In this document: in pieces, positions 7,588 to 18,164 of the stretch
Position numbering within the stretch: the stretch's first letter is position 1
How the letters are laid out: each line of letters opens with the position of its first letter
NCBI RefSeq assembly: GCF_004346035.1
Contig: NZ_SLZN01000029.1
Coordinates: 1 to 33,283 of the forward strand
DNA: 33,283 bases
Origin: Acidomonas methanolica
GTDB lineage: Bacteria > Pseudomonadota > Alphaproteobacteria > Acetobacterales > Acetobacteraceae
Direction: 5' to 3'
Position numbers and translations under genes: made by a program
The notes under the pieces: generated by a model
What the model saw: the letters and a program-made list of their open reading frames with translations, nothing else
Database searches by the model: none
Told to the model about the DNA's origin: nothing

Positions 7588-8115
7588 TCATCTGCTGGAA
7601 AATACATGCACCTCGCCGTGTGCCGTCTCTATGGTGAACAAGTCACCGCTCATAGCTGCGTCGCGAGCCATCGCCTGCCAATCGACATAGTAGCGCAGCG
7701 CCTCGGGAATCGTGACGCTCTCGGTGGTCAATTCCTCCAAGTAGTCGGCGAGGCTCTCGAACTGACCATGATAACAGTCCTGCAAGGCGGTTTCGGCTTG
7801 GTCCATGTCGCCGACGAACTGCTCCAGCAAGCCCGCACCAAGTGTGCCATGCTCTGCGATGAAAGCGCCCATACGTGCCACACTGTCGATGCCGGCATAT
7901 TCGGAGACGCTAACGCCCTCGAAACCTTCATAGTCGTGGATGGCGTATTCCTCTGCGTGCTCGATGGGAGACCGTGCGAGCATAGCCGCAATCTCGTCCC
8001 TGATCTCGTCGGCATCCTGATCCGCGTCGATCCAAGCCCCATGCAAATAGCCATTATTGTAGGCGGCAAGGCAGGCGACATAGATGCGGGGATTGCTGTC
8101 GGATATGTTTGTCAT
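7588..8115 (-). CDS. ardA: Antirestriction protein ArdA
   Basis: 175 residues, strongly acidic, a DNA-mimic protein that blocks type I restriction enzymes when a mobile element enters a new host. The N-terminus NPRIYVACLAAYNNGYLHGAWIDADQDADEIRDEIAAML, the AEEYAIHDYEGFEGVSVSEYAGIDSVARMGAFIAEHG segment and the C-terminal ALRYYVDWQAMARDAAMSGDLFTIET are all ArdA landmarks, and the length fits the family. ATG 8115 follows CAGAGAC. It is flanked by a hairpin leader upstream and a terminator downstream, so it is probably its own transcription unit. It lies immediately beside a type I restriction operon. Confidence 0.93.
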   Translation of the reverse strand: MTNISDSNPRIYVACLAAYNNGYLHGAWIDADQDADEIRDEIAAMLARSPIEHAEEYAIHDYEGFEGVSVSEYAGIDSVARMGAFIAEHGTLGAGLLEQFVGDMDQAETALQDCYHGQFESLADYLEELTTESVTIPEALRYYVDWQAMARDAAMSGDLFTIETAHGEVHVFSSR

Positions 8116-8134
8116 GTCTCTGATTCTCGCGTCT

Positions 8135-8170
8135 GAAGGTCAGCGAAGCGGAACGCCGCGCCTGACCTTC
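8135..8170 (-). promoter_or_regulatory. Inverted repeat in the ardA leader
   Basis: GAAGGTCAG (8135-8143) and CTGACCTTC (8162-8170) form a perfect 9-bp stem 20 bases upstream of the ardA start, with GCG/CGC pairs possible inside the loop. It may be an operator or an RNA leader element. The right arm overlaps the island-flanking repeat. Confidence 0.4.
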
Positions 8171-8199
8171 TGGCCGTCGCCGAGACTGGGTGTGCAAAC
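8163..8199. repeat. Left copy of the island-flanking direct repeat
   Basis: A 28-bp perfect match (beginning TGACCTTCTGGCCG), extended to 37 bp with 3 mismatches (ending GCAAAC), is shared with 25006-25042 in the same orientation. A little further on both copies have CCGGC(C)TGCAC. The two copies bracket the defence genes. Confidence 0.75.
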
Positions 8200-8520
8200 G
8201 GAGAGAGGCTTCGCGGGGAACCGGCTGCACGGAGCGCGCCACGCGCGGAGGAAGCTGGGCGGAAGCCTTTCGAAGTGCGCCGAGGGCGGAGCCCTAAGTT
8301 CTAAGAATGGGCGTTATCATAGTTCAGTATTGCGCCCGCACGCTCATGCGAGGCGAATTCAACGAGGCATCACGGCGCGCAGCCGTGGGGGGCGGTGAAG
8401 GCGATGACGACAGAACGGAGCGGGTGAAGCCCCGATCCGATGACGATAATTCCCTCGCCACCAAGCAAGGCCGCCGACGCCGTACCGGCAAGGGCTTTGG
8501 CCGCGGCCGCGATTAGGCGC
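8200..8520. other. Gene-free stretch left of the defence island
   Basis: About 320 bp with no supported gene. It is rich in GC up to about 8290 and then changes to a more mixed composition, which may mark the junction between backbone and cargo. A 69-codon frame at 8307-8516 has only a biased, arginine-rich composition and no recognisable motif. Confidence 0.4.
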
Positions 8521-8569
8521 TTGACATCCGAACTATGTGTATATAAACTATACCCATAAGGTTTATATA
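8521..8569 (+). promoter_or_regulatory. Promoter and palindromic operator of the WYL-hsd operon
   Basis: TTGACA (8521-8526), 17 bp, TAAACT (8544-8549). A perfect inverted repeat TATATAAAC (8540-8548) / GTTTATATA (8561-8569) covers the -10 and the start site, the layout expected for autorepression. The spacer holds ACCCATAAGG. The reverse complement AAACCTTATGGGT (8552-8564) resembles AAACTATATGGGT in the promoter at 18309 and the ACCCTTATAAAGG element at 24842. Confidence 0.7.
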
Positions 8570-8587
8570 TGGAAATCGGAGACAGTC

Positions 8588-9442
8588 GTGCGTTGGGGTG
8601 TGGAAAAGCGCTTAGAGTTCATCGAGTTCCGCCTTTTCTGGGAAGGCGGGATTAATCGCGCTGATATTATCGAGCACTTCGGCGTGTCCGTTCCCCAAGC
8701 CTCAAAGGATCTCACGCTTTACGAAGAAAAGGCACCCGGAAACCTGCTCTATGACAAGAGCGCAAAGAGGTACATGGCGTCGCCGCATTTCAAGCCGGTT
8801 TTTCTCGAACCGCACGCCGATATGTATCTCGCGCAGCTGCAAACAGAGCCGTTAACCGGAATTATTGAAGACAGCTGGCTTGCTGCCGTTCCGGCGTTTG
8901 ACATGATGCCGGTGCCCCACCGAAGCGTGCGTGTCGATGTCCTTCGCAAGCTTGTGGGCGCGATCCGTAGCCGCCGGGCTCTCAAGATCAAATACCAGTC
9001 GATGAACACAAGGCGCCCTGACCCCGAGTGGAGGTCGATTTCTCCGCATGCCTTTGGGCATGACGGACTGCGGTGGCATGTCCGTGCGTTCTGCCATATC
9101 GACCGGAAGTTCAAGGACTTCATTCTTTCCCGCTGCCTTGATTCAGGCGACGTCGAAGAAGCCCTCGCGACAGCTAGTTCCGACCGCTTGTGGCACGAGT
9201 TTTTCGATGTCGTACTGACTGCAAATCCTGCCCTTAGTGATAGCCAGCGTGCGGTTATTGAGCAGGACTACGAAATGGTGGGGGGCACCGTGACCGTCCC
9301 CGTTCGGAAGGCATTGCTCTACTATTTTCAGAAGCGGTTGCGATTGGATATTGCCGACAAGGTAGATCGGCCACAGGAAATCCCCGTGGTGGTCAGCAAT
9401 GCGTCCGAATTCGCCTCGGCATTAGCGGAGGCGACTGCATGA
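8588..9442 (+). CDS. WYL-domain HTH transcriptional regulator (defence-associated)
   Basis: 284 residues. N-terminal winged HTH (EKRLEFIEFRLFWEGGINRADIIEHFGVSVPQASKDLTLYEEKAPGNLLYDKSAKRYMAS), a middle WYL domain (RRALKIKYQSMN, ISPHAFGHDGLRWHVRAFCHIDRKFKDFILSRC) and a C-terminal WCX-like region. This architecture is that of BrxR/CapW-type repressors that sit at the head of phage-defence loci and respond to a ligand or DNA signal. GTG 8588 is chosen because CGGAGA lies 6 bases upstream and because the earlier in-frame GTG (8537) falls inside the promoter. Its stop overlaps the hsdR start (ATGA), so it is translated with the restriction operon. Confidence 0.88.
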   Translation: MRWGVEKRLEFIEFRLFWEGGINRADIIEHFGVSVPQASKDLTLYEEKAPGNLLYDKSAKRYMASPHFKPVFLEPHADMYLAQLQTEPLTGIIEDSWLAAVPAFDMMPVPHRSVRVDVLRKLVGAIRSRRALKIKYQSMNTRRPDPEWRSISPHAFGHDGLRWHVRAFCHIDRKFKDFILSRCLDSGDVEEALATASSDRLWHEFFDVVLTANPALSDSQRAVIEQDYEMVGGTVTVPVRKALLYYFQKRLRLDIADKVDRPQEIPVVVSNASEFASALAEATA

Positions 9443-12400
9443 AGTCGCTCAACTTTGAGATTCTCCGCCCTAACTGGCCTGAGCTTGCTGGGCTCGGCGG
9501 ATTTGCTGAATCCTACGCTCACGCTGACCCTGCTAGCGCGCTTGTGAAGCTGCGTCTATTCGCAGAGAATCTGACCAAGGACATTTATCGGGATTTGCGT
9601 CTGCCGAAACCCGAACAGCCGACTTTCGTCGATCTGCTCAAGAACGATGCATTCATCGCGATTACGCCGAAGGTCGTTCTCGACAAACTTCATGCTTTGC
9701 GAATCCACGGGAACAAGGCTGCTCATGGGGAACCTGTTCATTCTCAAAGCGCTCTCTGGCTCCTGAGGGAAGCCCACGACCTCGCACGCTGGCTCTGCGT
9801 GCAATACGGGCGAGCGAGTGCGGAAGAGCTAGGTACCTTTTCCCAGCCCCAGACGCCCGATCAAACCGACGAGAGGGACCGTCGGAGGATTCTTGAGAAG
9901 CTCGCTGCCCAGGAAGCGCAGATGGATGCGCTACTTTCGGAGCTTGAGGAGACACGTTCAAAGGCAATCGCGGCGGAGAAGGAGGCTGCTGACCTCAAAG
10001 CTATTGCGCAGTCCGGACAGAAATCTGCTGATGAGCTGAATTTCAGTGAATGGGAGACGCGAACCCGTCTTATTGATAGCCTGTTGGCGAGCGCTGGTTG
10101 GGATGTCAGCGCAGGATTGAAAAGCTCTGCCCAGGTCGGAAAAGAGATTGAGCTCGACAATCAACCGACAACGAGCGGTATCGGGTACGCGGACTACGTC
10201 CTCTGGGATGAGAATGGTAATCCGTTGGCCGTGATTGAGGCCAAAAAAACAGCCGTGGATGCCGATCGCGGCCGTCATCAAGCCAGGCTCTATGCAGACA
10301 GTCTGGAAAAGAAATTTGGTCACCGTCCGGTGATCTTTTACACGAATGGATTTGATATCTGGATCTGGGATGATGCGCAGGGTTACCCGCCACGCCGGTT
10401 ATTCGGATTCTATTCCAGAGACAGCCTGCAGCATCTCGCAAATTTTCAACGCCTGCAGAAGAAGCCGCTCGACAGCATCCAGATCAACGAGGACATCGTA
10501 AACCGGCTTTATCAGCTTGAGGCCATAAAGCGCGTCGCCGAACGTTTCTCGCAAAAGCATCGAAGAGCGCTGATTGTTCAGGCTACAGGCACAGGTAAGA
10601 CGCGCGTCGCAATAGCTCTCACGGATCTGCTTATTCGGGCTGGGTGGGTAAAGCGCGTTCTCTTTCTGTGTGACAGAAAAGAGCTGAGAAAGCAGGCAAA
10701 GAACGCTTTCAACGACTTCCTCTCTGAACCAACGCGTATTCTCACCTCAAGCGTCCGGTCAAACGCCAGCGAGCGTGTGTTTCTGGCGACCTATCCGGCC
10801 GTTCAGAAGGTATTTCAGTCGTTTGATCCCGGCTTTTTTGACCTCATCATCGCGGATGAATCCCACCGAAGCATCTATAACGTCTACGGTGACATCTTTC
10901 ATTATTTCGACTGCCATCAGATAGGGCTGACCGCGACACCGGTTGATTTCGTTACGCGCAGCACCTTCAAGCTCTTTGGTTGCGAAGGACAGCTGCCGAC
11001 GTCGAACTACGATTTAGAGCAGGCTGTCGAAGAACGTTACCTAACGCCATTCGAGGTATACGAGCACACAACGCAATTTCTGCGTGAAGGCATCACTCTC
11101 GATGGACTCTCGTCCGCTCAGATTGAGGAACTAGAGGCGCAGGGGGAAGACCCTGCGCAATACGACTTTTCATCCGAACAAATCGATAAGGTGATCTACA
11201 ACAAGGACACCAACAGGGCGATCCTTCGCAACCTGATGGAAAACGGCATTACCGATACGACCGGTCAAGTTCTCGGCAAGAGCATCATCTTTGCCCGCAA
11301 CCATGAACACGCAATGCTGCTTCGCCAGCTCTTCGACGAAATGTACCCGCAGTACGCCGGGAAATTTTGTCAGGTTATCGACAACTACGATCCCAGAGCT
11401 GAGCAGCTCATCGACGATTTCAAAGGCGAGGGAACGAACAACGATCTGACGATTGCTATTTCAGTCGATATGCTCGATACGGGCATCGATATACCGGCAA
11501 TCGTCAATCTCGTATTCGCTAGGCCGATCAAATCGCCGGTGAAGTTCTGGCAGATGATTGGACGTGGAACGCGTCTTTGCCCTGACTTATTCGGGCCGGG
11601 CAAGGATAAACGCGTTTTCCGCATATTCGATCATTGGGGCAACTTCGCTCGTTTCGAGATGGGTTACAAACCAGCGGAACCGGCGCAGGGCAAGCCGCTC
11701 GCGCAGCTTCTATTCGAGGAGCGGCTGACGCTGGCTGAAACAGCGCTCCAAAAAAGCGAACCCGCAGTCTTCGACGCGATCATCGCTTTGGTTTCTCAGG
11801 ACATCAACGCACTCCCGGAAGAGTCGATCTCTGTGCGGGAAAAGTGGAAAGAAAAGCGCGCGCTTTCCAAACCTGACGTGCTCAAGGCCTTCGCTCCTGC
11901 GACCGTCGCCCGTCTCAGGCAGGAGATCGCCCCGCTGATGCAGTGGCGAAACATTCGTGGTTTGGGTGACGCTCTTGCGCTCGACCTTCTGATCGCACGT
12001 ATGCAGCTCGCGGTTTTACGGGGCTCGGGAGCTCTGGCTGATTTGAAAATCGATTTGATGGACCGCCTCGCCGCGCTTCAGATGCATCTCAATCCCGTGC
12101 GTGAAAAGGCTGAGGCTATCAAGCGTGTGAAAGCGAACACGTTCTGGTCCGGCGTTAGTGTTGCGGACCTTGAACTGGCCCGGCTGGAACTCCGGGAGAT
12201 CATGCATCACCGCGCAAAGGGCGGCTCCCAGGGTGTTCCGCCAAAGATTATCGACGTCACCGAAGATGCCGGTCAGGTGCAATACGCGCGCCGATCAGCC
12301 AGTCTGAAATCGGTAGACATGAGGGCCTATCATCAAATCGTGGAATCTGAGCTCAAGAAGCATTTCGATAGCAATCCGGTGCTCAGAAAGATCCGGGCAG

Positions 12401-12831
12401 GGCATACGGTATCGGACAAGGAGATCGATGCTCTTGTATCGCTGATCCTTACCCAAAACCCGGATGTCCGGCGCGAGCATCTTGAGGAGTTTTTCAGCGA
12501 GCTGGCAGGCCCGCTTTATCTCGCCATCCGCATGATCGTGGGGATGGACCCCGAAGCGGTCCGCGAAAAGTTCACCGCCTTTGTGCAGTCGCATCCAAAG
12601 CTGAGCGCAAAGCAGACCCGCTTCCTGTCTCTTCTGCAGAATCACATCGCCCGGTACGGCACGATCGAGGTTGAACGTCTCTACGATGATCCATTCACCG
12701 TGATTAACGCGGATGGTCCGGACGGCGTTTTCGAACAGGAAAGCGATCTAATCGATCTAATTGAAATTGTGCGTTCTTTTGGCCCGAAAGCGGAAAAGCG
12801 CGTTGAAGAAAACCCGAACGAGAGGAATTAA
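9439..12831 (+). CDS. hsdR: Type I restriction enzyme, R subunit (HsdR)
   Basis: 1130 residues, the DNA-translocating and cleaving subunit. Order: an N-terminal DUF4145-like helical domain (about 10-115, [11 protein letters not shown]), a coiled coil (about 145-200), the HsdR nuclease with Asp252 and VIEAKKT (Glu267, Lys269), then the SF2 motor with Walker A QATGTGKT (381-388), DESH (473-476), TATP (in GLTATPVDF) and motif [11 protein letters not shown] (about 707-715). The C-terminal EcoEI-type domain follows. All catalytic motifs are present, so the subunit looks functional. It overlaps the WYL gene by 4 bases and ends 4 bases before hsdM. Confidence 0.96.
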   Translation: MKSLNFEILRPNWPELAGLGGFAESYAHADPASALVKLRLFAENLTKDIYRDLRLPKPEQPTFVDLLKNDAFIAITPKVVLDKLHALRIHGNKAAHGEPVHSQSALWLLREAHDLARWLCVQYGRASAEELGTFSQPQTPDQTDERDRRRILEKLAAQEAQMDALLSELEETRSKAIAAEKEAADLKAIAQSGQKSADELNFSEWETRTRLIDSLLASAGWDVSAGLKSSAQVGKEIELDNQPTTSGIGYADYVLWDENGNPLAVIEAKKTAVDADRGRHQARLYADSLEKKFGHRPVIFYTNGFDIWIWDDAQGYPPRRLFGFYSRDSLQHLANFQRLQKKPLDSIQINEDIVNRLYQLEAIKRVAERFSQKHRRALIVQATGTGKTRVAIALTDLLIRAGWVKRVLFLCDRKELRKQAKNAFNDFLSEPTRILTSSVRSNASERVFLATYPAVQKVFQSFDPGFFDLIIADESHRSIYNVYGDIFHYFDCHQIGLTATPVDFVTRSTFKLFGCEGQLPTSNYDLEQAVEERYLTPFEVYEHTTQFLREGITLDGLSSAQIEELEAQGEDPAQYDFSSEQIDKVIYNKDTNRAILRNLMENGITDTTGQVLGKSIIFARNHEHAMLLRQLFDEMYPQYAGKFCQVIDNYDPRAEQLIDDFKGEGTNNDLTIAISVDMLDTGIDIPAIVNLVFARPIKSPVKFWQMIGRGTRLCPDLFGPGKDKRVFRIFDHWGNFARFEMGYKPAEPAQGKPLAQLLFEERLTLAETALQKSEPAVFDAIIALVSQDINALPEESISVREKWKEKRALSKPDVLKAFAPATVARLRQEIAPLMQWRNIRGLGDALALDLLIARMQLAVLRGSGALADLKIDLMDRLAALQMHLNPVREKAEAIKRVKANTFWSGVSVADLELARLELREIMHHRAKGGSQGVPPKIIDVTEDAGQVQYARRSASLKSVDMRAYHQIVESELKKHFDSNPVLRKIRAGHTVSDKEIDALVSLILTQNPDVRREHLEEFFSELAGPLYLAIRMIVGMDPEAVREKFTAFVQSHPKLSAKQTRFLSLLQNHIARYGTIEVERLYDDPFTVINADGPDGVFEQESDLIDLIEIVRSFGPKAEKRVEENPNERN

Positions 12832-12835
12832 TGCA

Positions 12836-14359
12836 GTGGTCACGGGCGATCTAAAGCGGCGCGTCGATGCGCTTTGGACGGAGTTTTGGCAAGGCGGCAT
12901 TACGAACCCGCTGACCGTGATCGAGCAGATCACGTTCTTAATGTATGCGCGTCTGCTCGATATTAACGAAGCGCGAGATGAGAACCGCCAGAAGCGCACG
13001 GGCAAGCCCTTCACTCACCGCTTCAAAGAGGATGAACAGGAGCTACGCTGGTCGCAGTTCCGCCATCTGGGTTCGGACCAGATGCTGCCTTTGGTGCGAG
13101 ACAAGGTCTTCCCGCATTTCCGCTCGACCGTTGCCAGCGGATCAGCCTTCGCCGAGTTCATGAAAGACGCACAGTTGATGATCCAGAAGCCCGGGCTCCT
13201 GGTAAAGGCCGTCAGCATGATTCATGAGCTACCTCTGACCGAAGGCGACACGAAGGGTGATGTTTACGAGTATCTACTGAGCAAACTGACCACGGCGGGT
13301 ATCAACGGGCAATTCCGCACCCCGCGCCACATCATTCGACTGATGGTCGAAATGCTCGAACCGAAACCGACAGATACGATCGGCGATCCGGCATGCGGCA
13401 CTGGTGGCTTTCTAGTCGGCGTTATGGAATATCTGCTGGAGACATATACATCACCCGAAGCGGTCATTGAGGATATCGACCCCGAGACCGGTGCGGTCGC
13501 AAAGATCTTCCCTGGCGACCTACTTGAAGAGCATCGCGAGCATATCCGTCGCGGCATGTTCCACGGCTTCGACTTCGACGCCACCATGCTGCGTATCTCA
13601 GCGATGAATCTCATGCTGCATGGTGTGGACGATCCCGATATTCACTATCAAGATACCCTCAGCACCGGCTTCACCGAGAAGTTTCCTAAACAAGCGAGCG
13701 AGGGCTTCAACGTCGTCCTCGCCAATCCGCCCTTCAAGGGGCAGCTTGACTTCGAAGACGTCCACTCCGGACTACTGCGGCAGGTTAAGACCAAGAAAAC
13801 CGAGCTCCTCTTCCTCGCGCTGATCCTGCGCATGCTCAATACCGGCGGCCGGTCGGCGACCATCGTTCCCGATGGTGTGCTGTTCGGCTCCTCCGGTGCG
13901 CACCTCCAGCTGCGTCAGCTCCTGGTCGATCAGAACCAGTTGGAGGCGGTTATTTCGCTGCCGAGCGGCGTGTTCAGGCCTTACGCGGGCGTTTCTACCG
14001 GCATCCTCGTCTTCACCAAAGGCGGGCGCACCGATAACGTCTTCTTCTACGACGTCGAGGCGGATGGCCTCTCCCTTGACGATAAGCGGGAGCCTGTGTC
14101 CGAGAACGATCTGCCGGATTGCCTTACCCGCTGGCGCTCCCGCAACCCGGCAACGGATACAGACCGGACCTCGAAGGCTTTCTTTGTTTCGGCAGAGGAG
14201 ATCAAGGAGGCTGGCTATGATCTCTCTCTCAGCCGGTACAAGGAGCGCGTCTACAAACAGGAGTTTTATGATCCGCCCCATGTGATCCTTGGTCGGATGA
14301 AGTCACTCAACGATGAGATTCTGGATGATCTCGCCGACCTTGAGGAGATGCTCGGATGA
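12836..14359 (+). CDS. hsdM: Type I restriction-modification, M subunit (HsdM)
   Basis: 507 residues, an N6-adenine DNA methyltransferase. The N-terminal helical bundle ([36 protein letters not shown]) is followed by the SAM motif [12 protein letters not shown] (184-195) and the catalytic NPPF (297-300). GTG 12836 is chosen: GAGAGGA ends 9 bases upstream and the family N-terminus starts here. The ATG at 12831 is in another frame, and an earlier in-frame ATG (12761) lies within hsdR. It overlaps hsdS by 4 bases. Confidence 0.95.
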   Translation: MVTGDLKRRVDALWTEFWQGGITNPLTVIEQITFLMYARLLDINEARDENRQKRTGKPFTHRFKEDEQELRWSQFRHLGSDQMLPLVRDKVFPHFRSTVASGSAFAEFMKDAQLMIQKPGLLVKAVSMIHELPLTEGDTKGDVYEYLLSKLTTAGINGQFRTPRHIIRLMVEMLEPKPTDTIGDPACGTGGFLVGVMEYLLETYTSPEAVIEDIDPETGAVAKIFPGDLLEEHREHIRRGMFHGFDFDATMLRISAMNLMLHGVDDPDIHYQDTLSTGFTEKFPKQASEGFNVVLANPPFKGQLDFEDVHSGLLRQVKTKKTELLFLALILRMLNTGGRSATIVPDGVLFGSSGAHLQLRQLLVDQNQLEAVISLPSGVFRPYAGVSTGILVFTKGGRTDNVFFYDVEADGLSLDDKREPVSENDLPDCLTRWRSRNPATDTDRTSKAFFVSAEEIKEAGYDLSLSRYKERVYKQEFYDPPHVILGRMKSLNDEILDDLADLEEMLG

Positions 14360-15540
14360 CCACGACTGTGCCCCTGGGGGAAGTTGTCGAAATTCGCGGC
14401 GGGGGTACACCTAGCCGATCAGTTTCTGATTATTGGGACGGGCCTATCCCGTGGGCCACTGTCAAAGACTTCAAGTCAACCGTTCTGGAAAAGACCCAGG
14501 AGAGCATTACTACAGAAGGAGTGGCTAACTCGGCTACTAATGTCGTGCCGGCCGGCGCGGTCATCGTGCCAACAAGAATGGCTGTTGGAAAAGCGGCGAT
14601 CAACTCGATTGATTTGGCAATCAATCAAGACCTTAAGGCACTTATACCGAAGGAATGTGTAGATCGCAGATTCCTACTTCACTTTTTGCTGTCGAAAGCT
14701 GCGTTCCTCGAAGGTCGCGCACAGGGAGCGACAGTGAAGGGGATCAAACTCGATCTGCTTCGCTCGCTTGAGTTTCCGCGCTTGGGCATTGAAGAACAAA
14801 GGCTTATCGCTTCGGTTCTCGACAAAGCTGACGGCATCCAGCGGAAACGGGCAGACTTCTGCGAAGCAATACATGCGTTTTTGAAGTCCGCCTATGTACA
14901 TATTGTCGGACACCTCAATCCAAGCCATGGCGACTGGGCACCATTCACCATTGAGGCGCTTGCTGAGCAGCGCAAAGGTGCGATCCGCTCAGGTCCATTT
15001 GGAAGTGCTCTGCGCCACGGCGAATTCGTGGATGAGGGCATCGCCGTCCTCGGCATCGACAATGCGGTTCAGAACAAGTTCGCTTGGGCAGAGCGACGTT
15101 TCATTACGCCGTCCAAATACCAGGAATTGCGTCGCTACAAAGTTTTCCCGGGCGATGTGATCATCACGATCATGGGCACCACCGGCCGCTCGGCCGTCGT
15201 GCCAGAAGACATACCGGAAGCGATTACGACCAAGCACCTCGCGACGATTACTTGCAACAAGGAACTGATCCACCCGGAAGTTCTCTCGTTCGCGATCCAT
15301 TCCGATCCGCTGATCATCCGCCAGATCAAATCCTTCAACAAGGGTGCGATCATGGACGGCCTAAACCTGGGGACCATCCGGAGGCTCGAAATCAGCTTGC
15401 CTCCGATGGATGAGCAGCTTCGGTTCGTGGCGATGCTCCGGAAAGCACGAGCAATCTACGCGGCATCAGAGACGCCAGACGGCTCTGGGGAGGACCTTTT
15501 TCAATCGCTTTCGCAGCGCGCCTTCCGTGGCGAGCTTTGA
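14356..15540 (+). CDS. hsdS: Type I restriction-modification, specificity subunit (HsdS)
   Basis: 394 residues with two target-recognition domains. TRD1 starts [34 protein letters not shown] and TRD2 starts [30 protein letters not shown], each ending in the conserved helical region ([39 protein letters not shown]). The pair defines a bipartite recognition site that cannot be read from sequence alone. ATGA overlap with hsdM. Length is normal and no frameshift is visible. Confidence 0.94.
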   Translation: MTTTVPLGEVVEIRGGGTPSRSVSDYWDGPIPWATVKDFKSTVLEKTQESITTEGVANSATNVVPAGAVIVPTRMAVGKAAINSIDLAINQDLKALIPKECVDRRFLLHFLLSKAAFLEGRAQGATVKGIKLDLLRSLEFPRLGIEEQRLIASVLDKADGIQRKRADFCEAIHAFLKSAYVHIVGHLNPSHGDWAPFTIEALAEQRKGAIRSGPFGSALRHGEFVDEGIAVLGIDNAVQNKFAWAERRFITPSKYQELRRYKVFPGDVIITIMGTTGRSAVVPEDIPEAITTKHLATITCNKELIHPEVLSFAIHSDPLIIRQIKSFNKGAIMDGLNLGTIRRLEISLPPMDEQLRFVAMLRKARAIYAASETPDGSGEDLFQSLSQRAFRGEL

Positions 15541-15549
15541 GGTGTCGCG

Positions 15550-17241
15550 ATGCGCTTAACCCGAATCGAGATTGAGAATTTCAAAGGGATCGGTACACGG
15601 CAAAGCATTGATCTGCGGCCAATCACGCTTCTCTTCGGCCCGAACAGCGCAGGCAAGAGTACGATCCTGCAGGCGCTGCACTACCTTCGTGAAATCCTTG
15701 AACGCGGCAATGTTGATCCGGACCGGACGATTGCTGGCGGCCTCATCGATCTTGGCGGCTTTGCGACACTCGTGCACAACCACGAGCTTGGTCGGACCGT
15801 CACGCTTAAAGTCGCCTTGGACCTTCGGAATGAACAAGGTGCTGAGGGCCTGCCGCTAAACGCCGGTCTGTCCATTGGCGATCCCGAATTCTCCGAGTTG
15901 CCCGTTCGTTACCTCGTTGGCGAAAGCGAGGAGTATCGCGATTACGCCATCGTCCAGGAAGTGGCGTTAGAGGTTGATATTCGCTGGAGCGCTCTTGAGC
16001 AGGCGCCTTATGTTTCGCGCATCGCTGTTGAAATCGATGGAGAGCCGCTGGCGGCCATCGTGTCGCCTCCATCCGAGGGGCGGGCTCAACTGACAGATTT
16101 CAATTTCGCGCATCCACTCCTGCGCCGTGCTGTGCTTCCGGATGACGTGCCCGAGGAAGGCGATGAATCGGACCTCTCATCACCGCTTGAAGATGAGATC
16201 TGGTCGCTCGCCCGTGAAGCTGCTGCCGACCGCTCTACGCCGGATACGCCCGCCGACCAGTTGCGTATTGCGGTTGACACGGAACTGGGGGCGCTTCCTG
16301 CTCTCGATGGTGAATTGGTCCTGGATATCCGTGATCCGGATGCCAAGAAGGTTGGACTTGAAGAGCGCACGCCGCGCGTCAACGGTCTGCGTGCATTGCT
16401 TTCGGAGTTGATCCTTGGACCGGCGCGGCTGATCCGCGATCACCTAAAGGAAATGACCTATATCGGTCCGCTGCGCGAAATTCCTATGAGAAGTTACCGG
16501 CCCCAGGTCACGCCGGATGAAGCGCGTTGGGCGCAAGGGCTTGCAGCATGGGATTTGCTGTACAGCGACCGCCGCGGCGATCTCATGAAGGAAGTCAATT
16601 TCTGGCTATCCGGCGAGGATCGCCTGCGAACGACATACCGGCTGGAGCGCGTAGAGTTCAAAGAAATCCCCGTGCCGGGGATCGTCCACCAGATGTTCGA
16701 ACGCGGGCTGAGAGAGGATGACATAGGCGAGCTGCAGGAGCTGTATCGCAGCCTTGCCACGCGTAGCGAGATTGCTTTGCGGGACTTTGAAAAGGGCATT
16801 CTCGTTGCTCCGGGCGATGTCGGGGTCGGTATCTCGCAGATGATTCCTGTCATCGTCGCCGCATTGCGCGGCCGGGGTAGCGTGCTTGGCGTCGAGCAGC
16901 CCGAGTTGCATATCCATCCCGCAATTCAGGTCGGGATGGGGGATTTGTTCATCCAGGCGATCCGGCGTGATTTTGAGACGTTGTCGAGCGAGAAGTCGCT
17001 GCTGATCGAAACGCATAGCGAGCACATCCTGCTGCGGCTGTTGCGGCGCATACGCGAGACCACCGACGATGAACTGCCGCCCGGAACGGACGGGTTGTCG
17101 CCTGACGAGCTTTCAGTGATCTATGTCGAGAGCGGTGAAGCCGGTATCGTCTTCCGACAGCTGGAAATCGACAAGGACGGCGAATTCCTGGAGCAGTGGC
17201 CGCACGGGTTTTTCGAGGAGCGCGCCGGGGAGCTTTTCTGA
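15550..17241 (+). CDS. AAA/ABC-type ATPase with DUF3696 (OLD-like)
   Basis: 563 residues. N-terminal RLTRIEIENFKGI, typical of RecF/OLD-like ATPases, Walker A GPNSAGKST (30-38), a long central insertion, then the signature/Walker B region GVEQPELHIHP (about 447-457) and the H-loop LLIETHSEHILLRLLRRI. The end, WPHGFFEERAGELF, is the DUF3696 motif. There is no Toprim nuclease domain, so a partner should supply the effector activity; the next gene overlaps by one base (TGATG) and is a PLD-like protein. It sits 9 bases after hsdS in the same operon. Function is probably sensing of phage or DNA ends, by analogy with Septu, Gabija and PARIS ATPases; this is inference. Confidence 0.85.
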   Translation: MRLTRIEIENFKGIGTRQSIDLRPITLLFGPNSAGKSTILQALHYLREILERGNVDPDRTIAGGLIDLGGFATLVHNHELGRTVTLKVALDLRNEQGAEGLPLNAGLSIGDPEFSELPVRYLVGESEEYRDYAIVQEVALEVDIRWSALEQAPYVSRIAVEIDGEPLAAIVSPPSEGRAQLTDFNFAHPLLRRAVLPDDVPEEGDESDLSSPLEDEIWSLAREAAADRSTPDTPADQLRIAVDTELGALPALDGELVLDIRDPDAKKVGLEERTPRVNGLRALLSELILGPARLIRDHLKEMTYIGPLREIPMRSYRPQVTPDEARWAQGLAAWDLLYSDRRGDLMKEVNFWLSGEDRLRTTYRLERVEFKEIPVPGIVHQMFERGLREDDIGELQELYRSLATRSEIALRDFEKGILVAPGDVGVGISQMIPVIVAALRGRGSVLGVEQPELHIHPAIQVGMGDLFIQAIRRDFETLSSEKSLLIETHSEHILLRLLRRIRETTDDELPPGTDGLSPDELSVIYVESGEAGIVFRQLEIDKDGEFLEQWPHGFFEERAGELF

Positions 17242-18164
17242 TGCTCCATGAATATGCCGTCGAACCCGCTGCGATCGCCGAAGACTGGCAGACCTGCCGC
17301 TATCTTTGCGAGAAGTTCGGTTACGACCGCGGCCGCCTGCTGTCGCTCTTTCCCAAGAAATGGCTTCCTCTGGCGATCGAGGCTGCGGGTCACCTTAAGC
17401 CGATGGAAAAACACAGGGTAACGGAGAGCCTCAAGCAGCTTAAGAACCGCGCTTCGATGAAATCGGGCCGCCCTTACGACGATCAGCTCCCCACATGGCT
17501 CGATAACGCAATCGCCCAGCACGGCGAGAAGCCGTTTCACGCGATCATTGCGCAGGAGAACCCGGCAAATCATGCGGCGGTCCTGAAATCTGCGGACATC
17601 GATGAGGCCATGCCTCTGATGGCTATCGCACCGGATCGCGCGGTCCCGCGCGACGAAGCATCGATCTCCGAGGCCCTCGCATGTCTCCTGCGCCAGAGCT
17701 CCCGCATCCTGTTCGTGGACCCCTTCTTTGATCCCTACAGCGCGAAGTACCGGCGCACTTTGCAGGCTTGCCTGCGCATCGTCAAAGACAACAACCCTGC
17801 CGCCTCATGCGAGATTCACTATCGTTTTCATCCGGACAAGCCGGCAAATGCGGAGCTTGAAAATGAGGCCGCCAATCTTTTCCCCGGTATAGTGCCGGAC
17901 GGGCTGCAGGTGAAGATCTTCTGCTGGCGCGAGATCAATGGCGGTGAGGATTTTCATGATCGCTATCTTCTCTCCGAGAAGGGCGGGATCGCCATCGGCG
18001 CCGGATACTCTGCCGAGGGCGCTAACCAGACCACGAACATGCATTTGATGAGTTCAGTCCTCTCCCGCCGCCGCTATGATTCCTTTGCGCGGGACGCTGG
18101 AATCTACACTCTCGAAGGACCGATTCTCCTCGTATCGAGTACCGGCGCGGTGGCGCGGCTCTAA
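17241..18164 (+). CDS. PLD-like protein with HDR motif, partner of the upstream ATPase
   Basis: 307 residues. The N-terminal half (1-125) is unrecognised. The C-terminal half reads RILFVDPFFDPYSAKYRRTL (155-174), then EIHYRFHP, VKIFCWREINGGEDFHDRYLLSEKGGIAIGAGYSAEG (224-260). The pairing of a DP-F/Y strand with a later FHDRYL strand resembles single-HxD/HDR phospholipase-D-like domains (MIT C-terminal type), where His239 and Arg241 would be key residues. Nuclease, lipase or merely binding activity cannot be told apart. Its start overlaps the ATPase stop by one base, so the two are almost certainly made together as a pair. Confidence 0.7.
   Translation: MLHEYAVEPAAIAEDWQTCRYLCEKFGYDRGRLLSLFPKKWLPLAIEAAGHLKPMEKHRVTESLKQLKNRASMKSGRPYDDQLPTWLDNAIAQHGEKPFHAIIAQENPANHAAVLKSADIDEAMPLMAIAPDRAVPRDEASISEALACLLRQSSRILFVDPFFDPYSAKYRRTLQACLRIVKDNNPAASCEIHYRFHPDKPANAELENEAANLFPGIVPDGLQVKIFCWREINGGEDFHDRYLLSEKGGIAIGAGYSAEGANQTTNMHLMSSVLSRRRYDSFARDAGIYTLEGPILLVSSTGAVARL

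Noticed and set aside
8307..8516. A 69-codon plus frame before the WYL promoter
   Set aside because: Arginine-rich, no motif and no convincing ribosome site; treated as noncoding.
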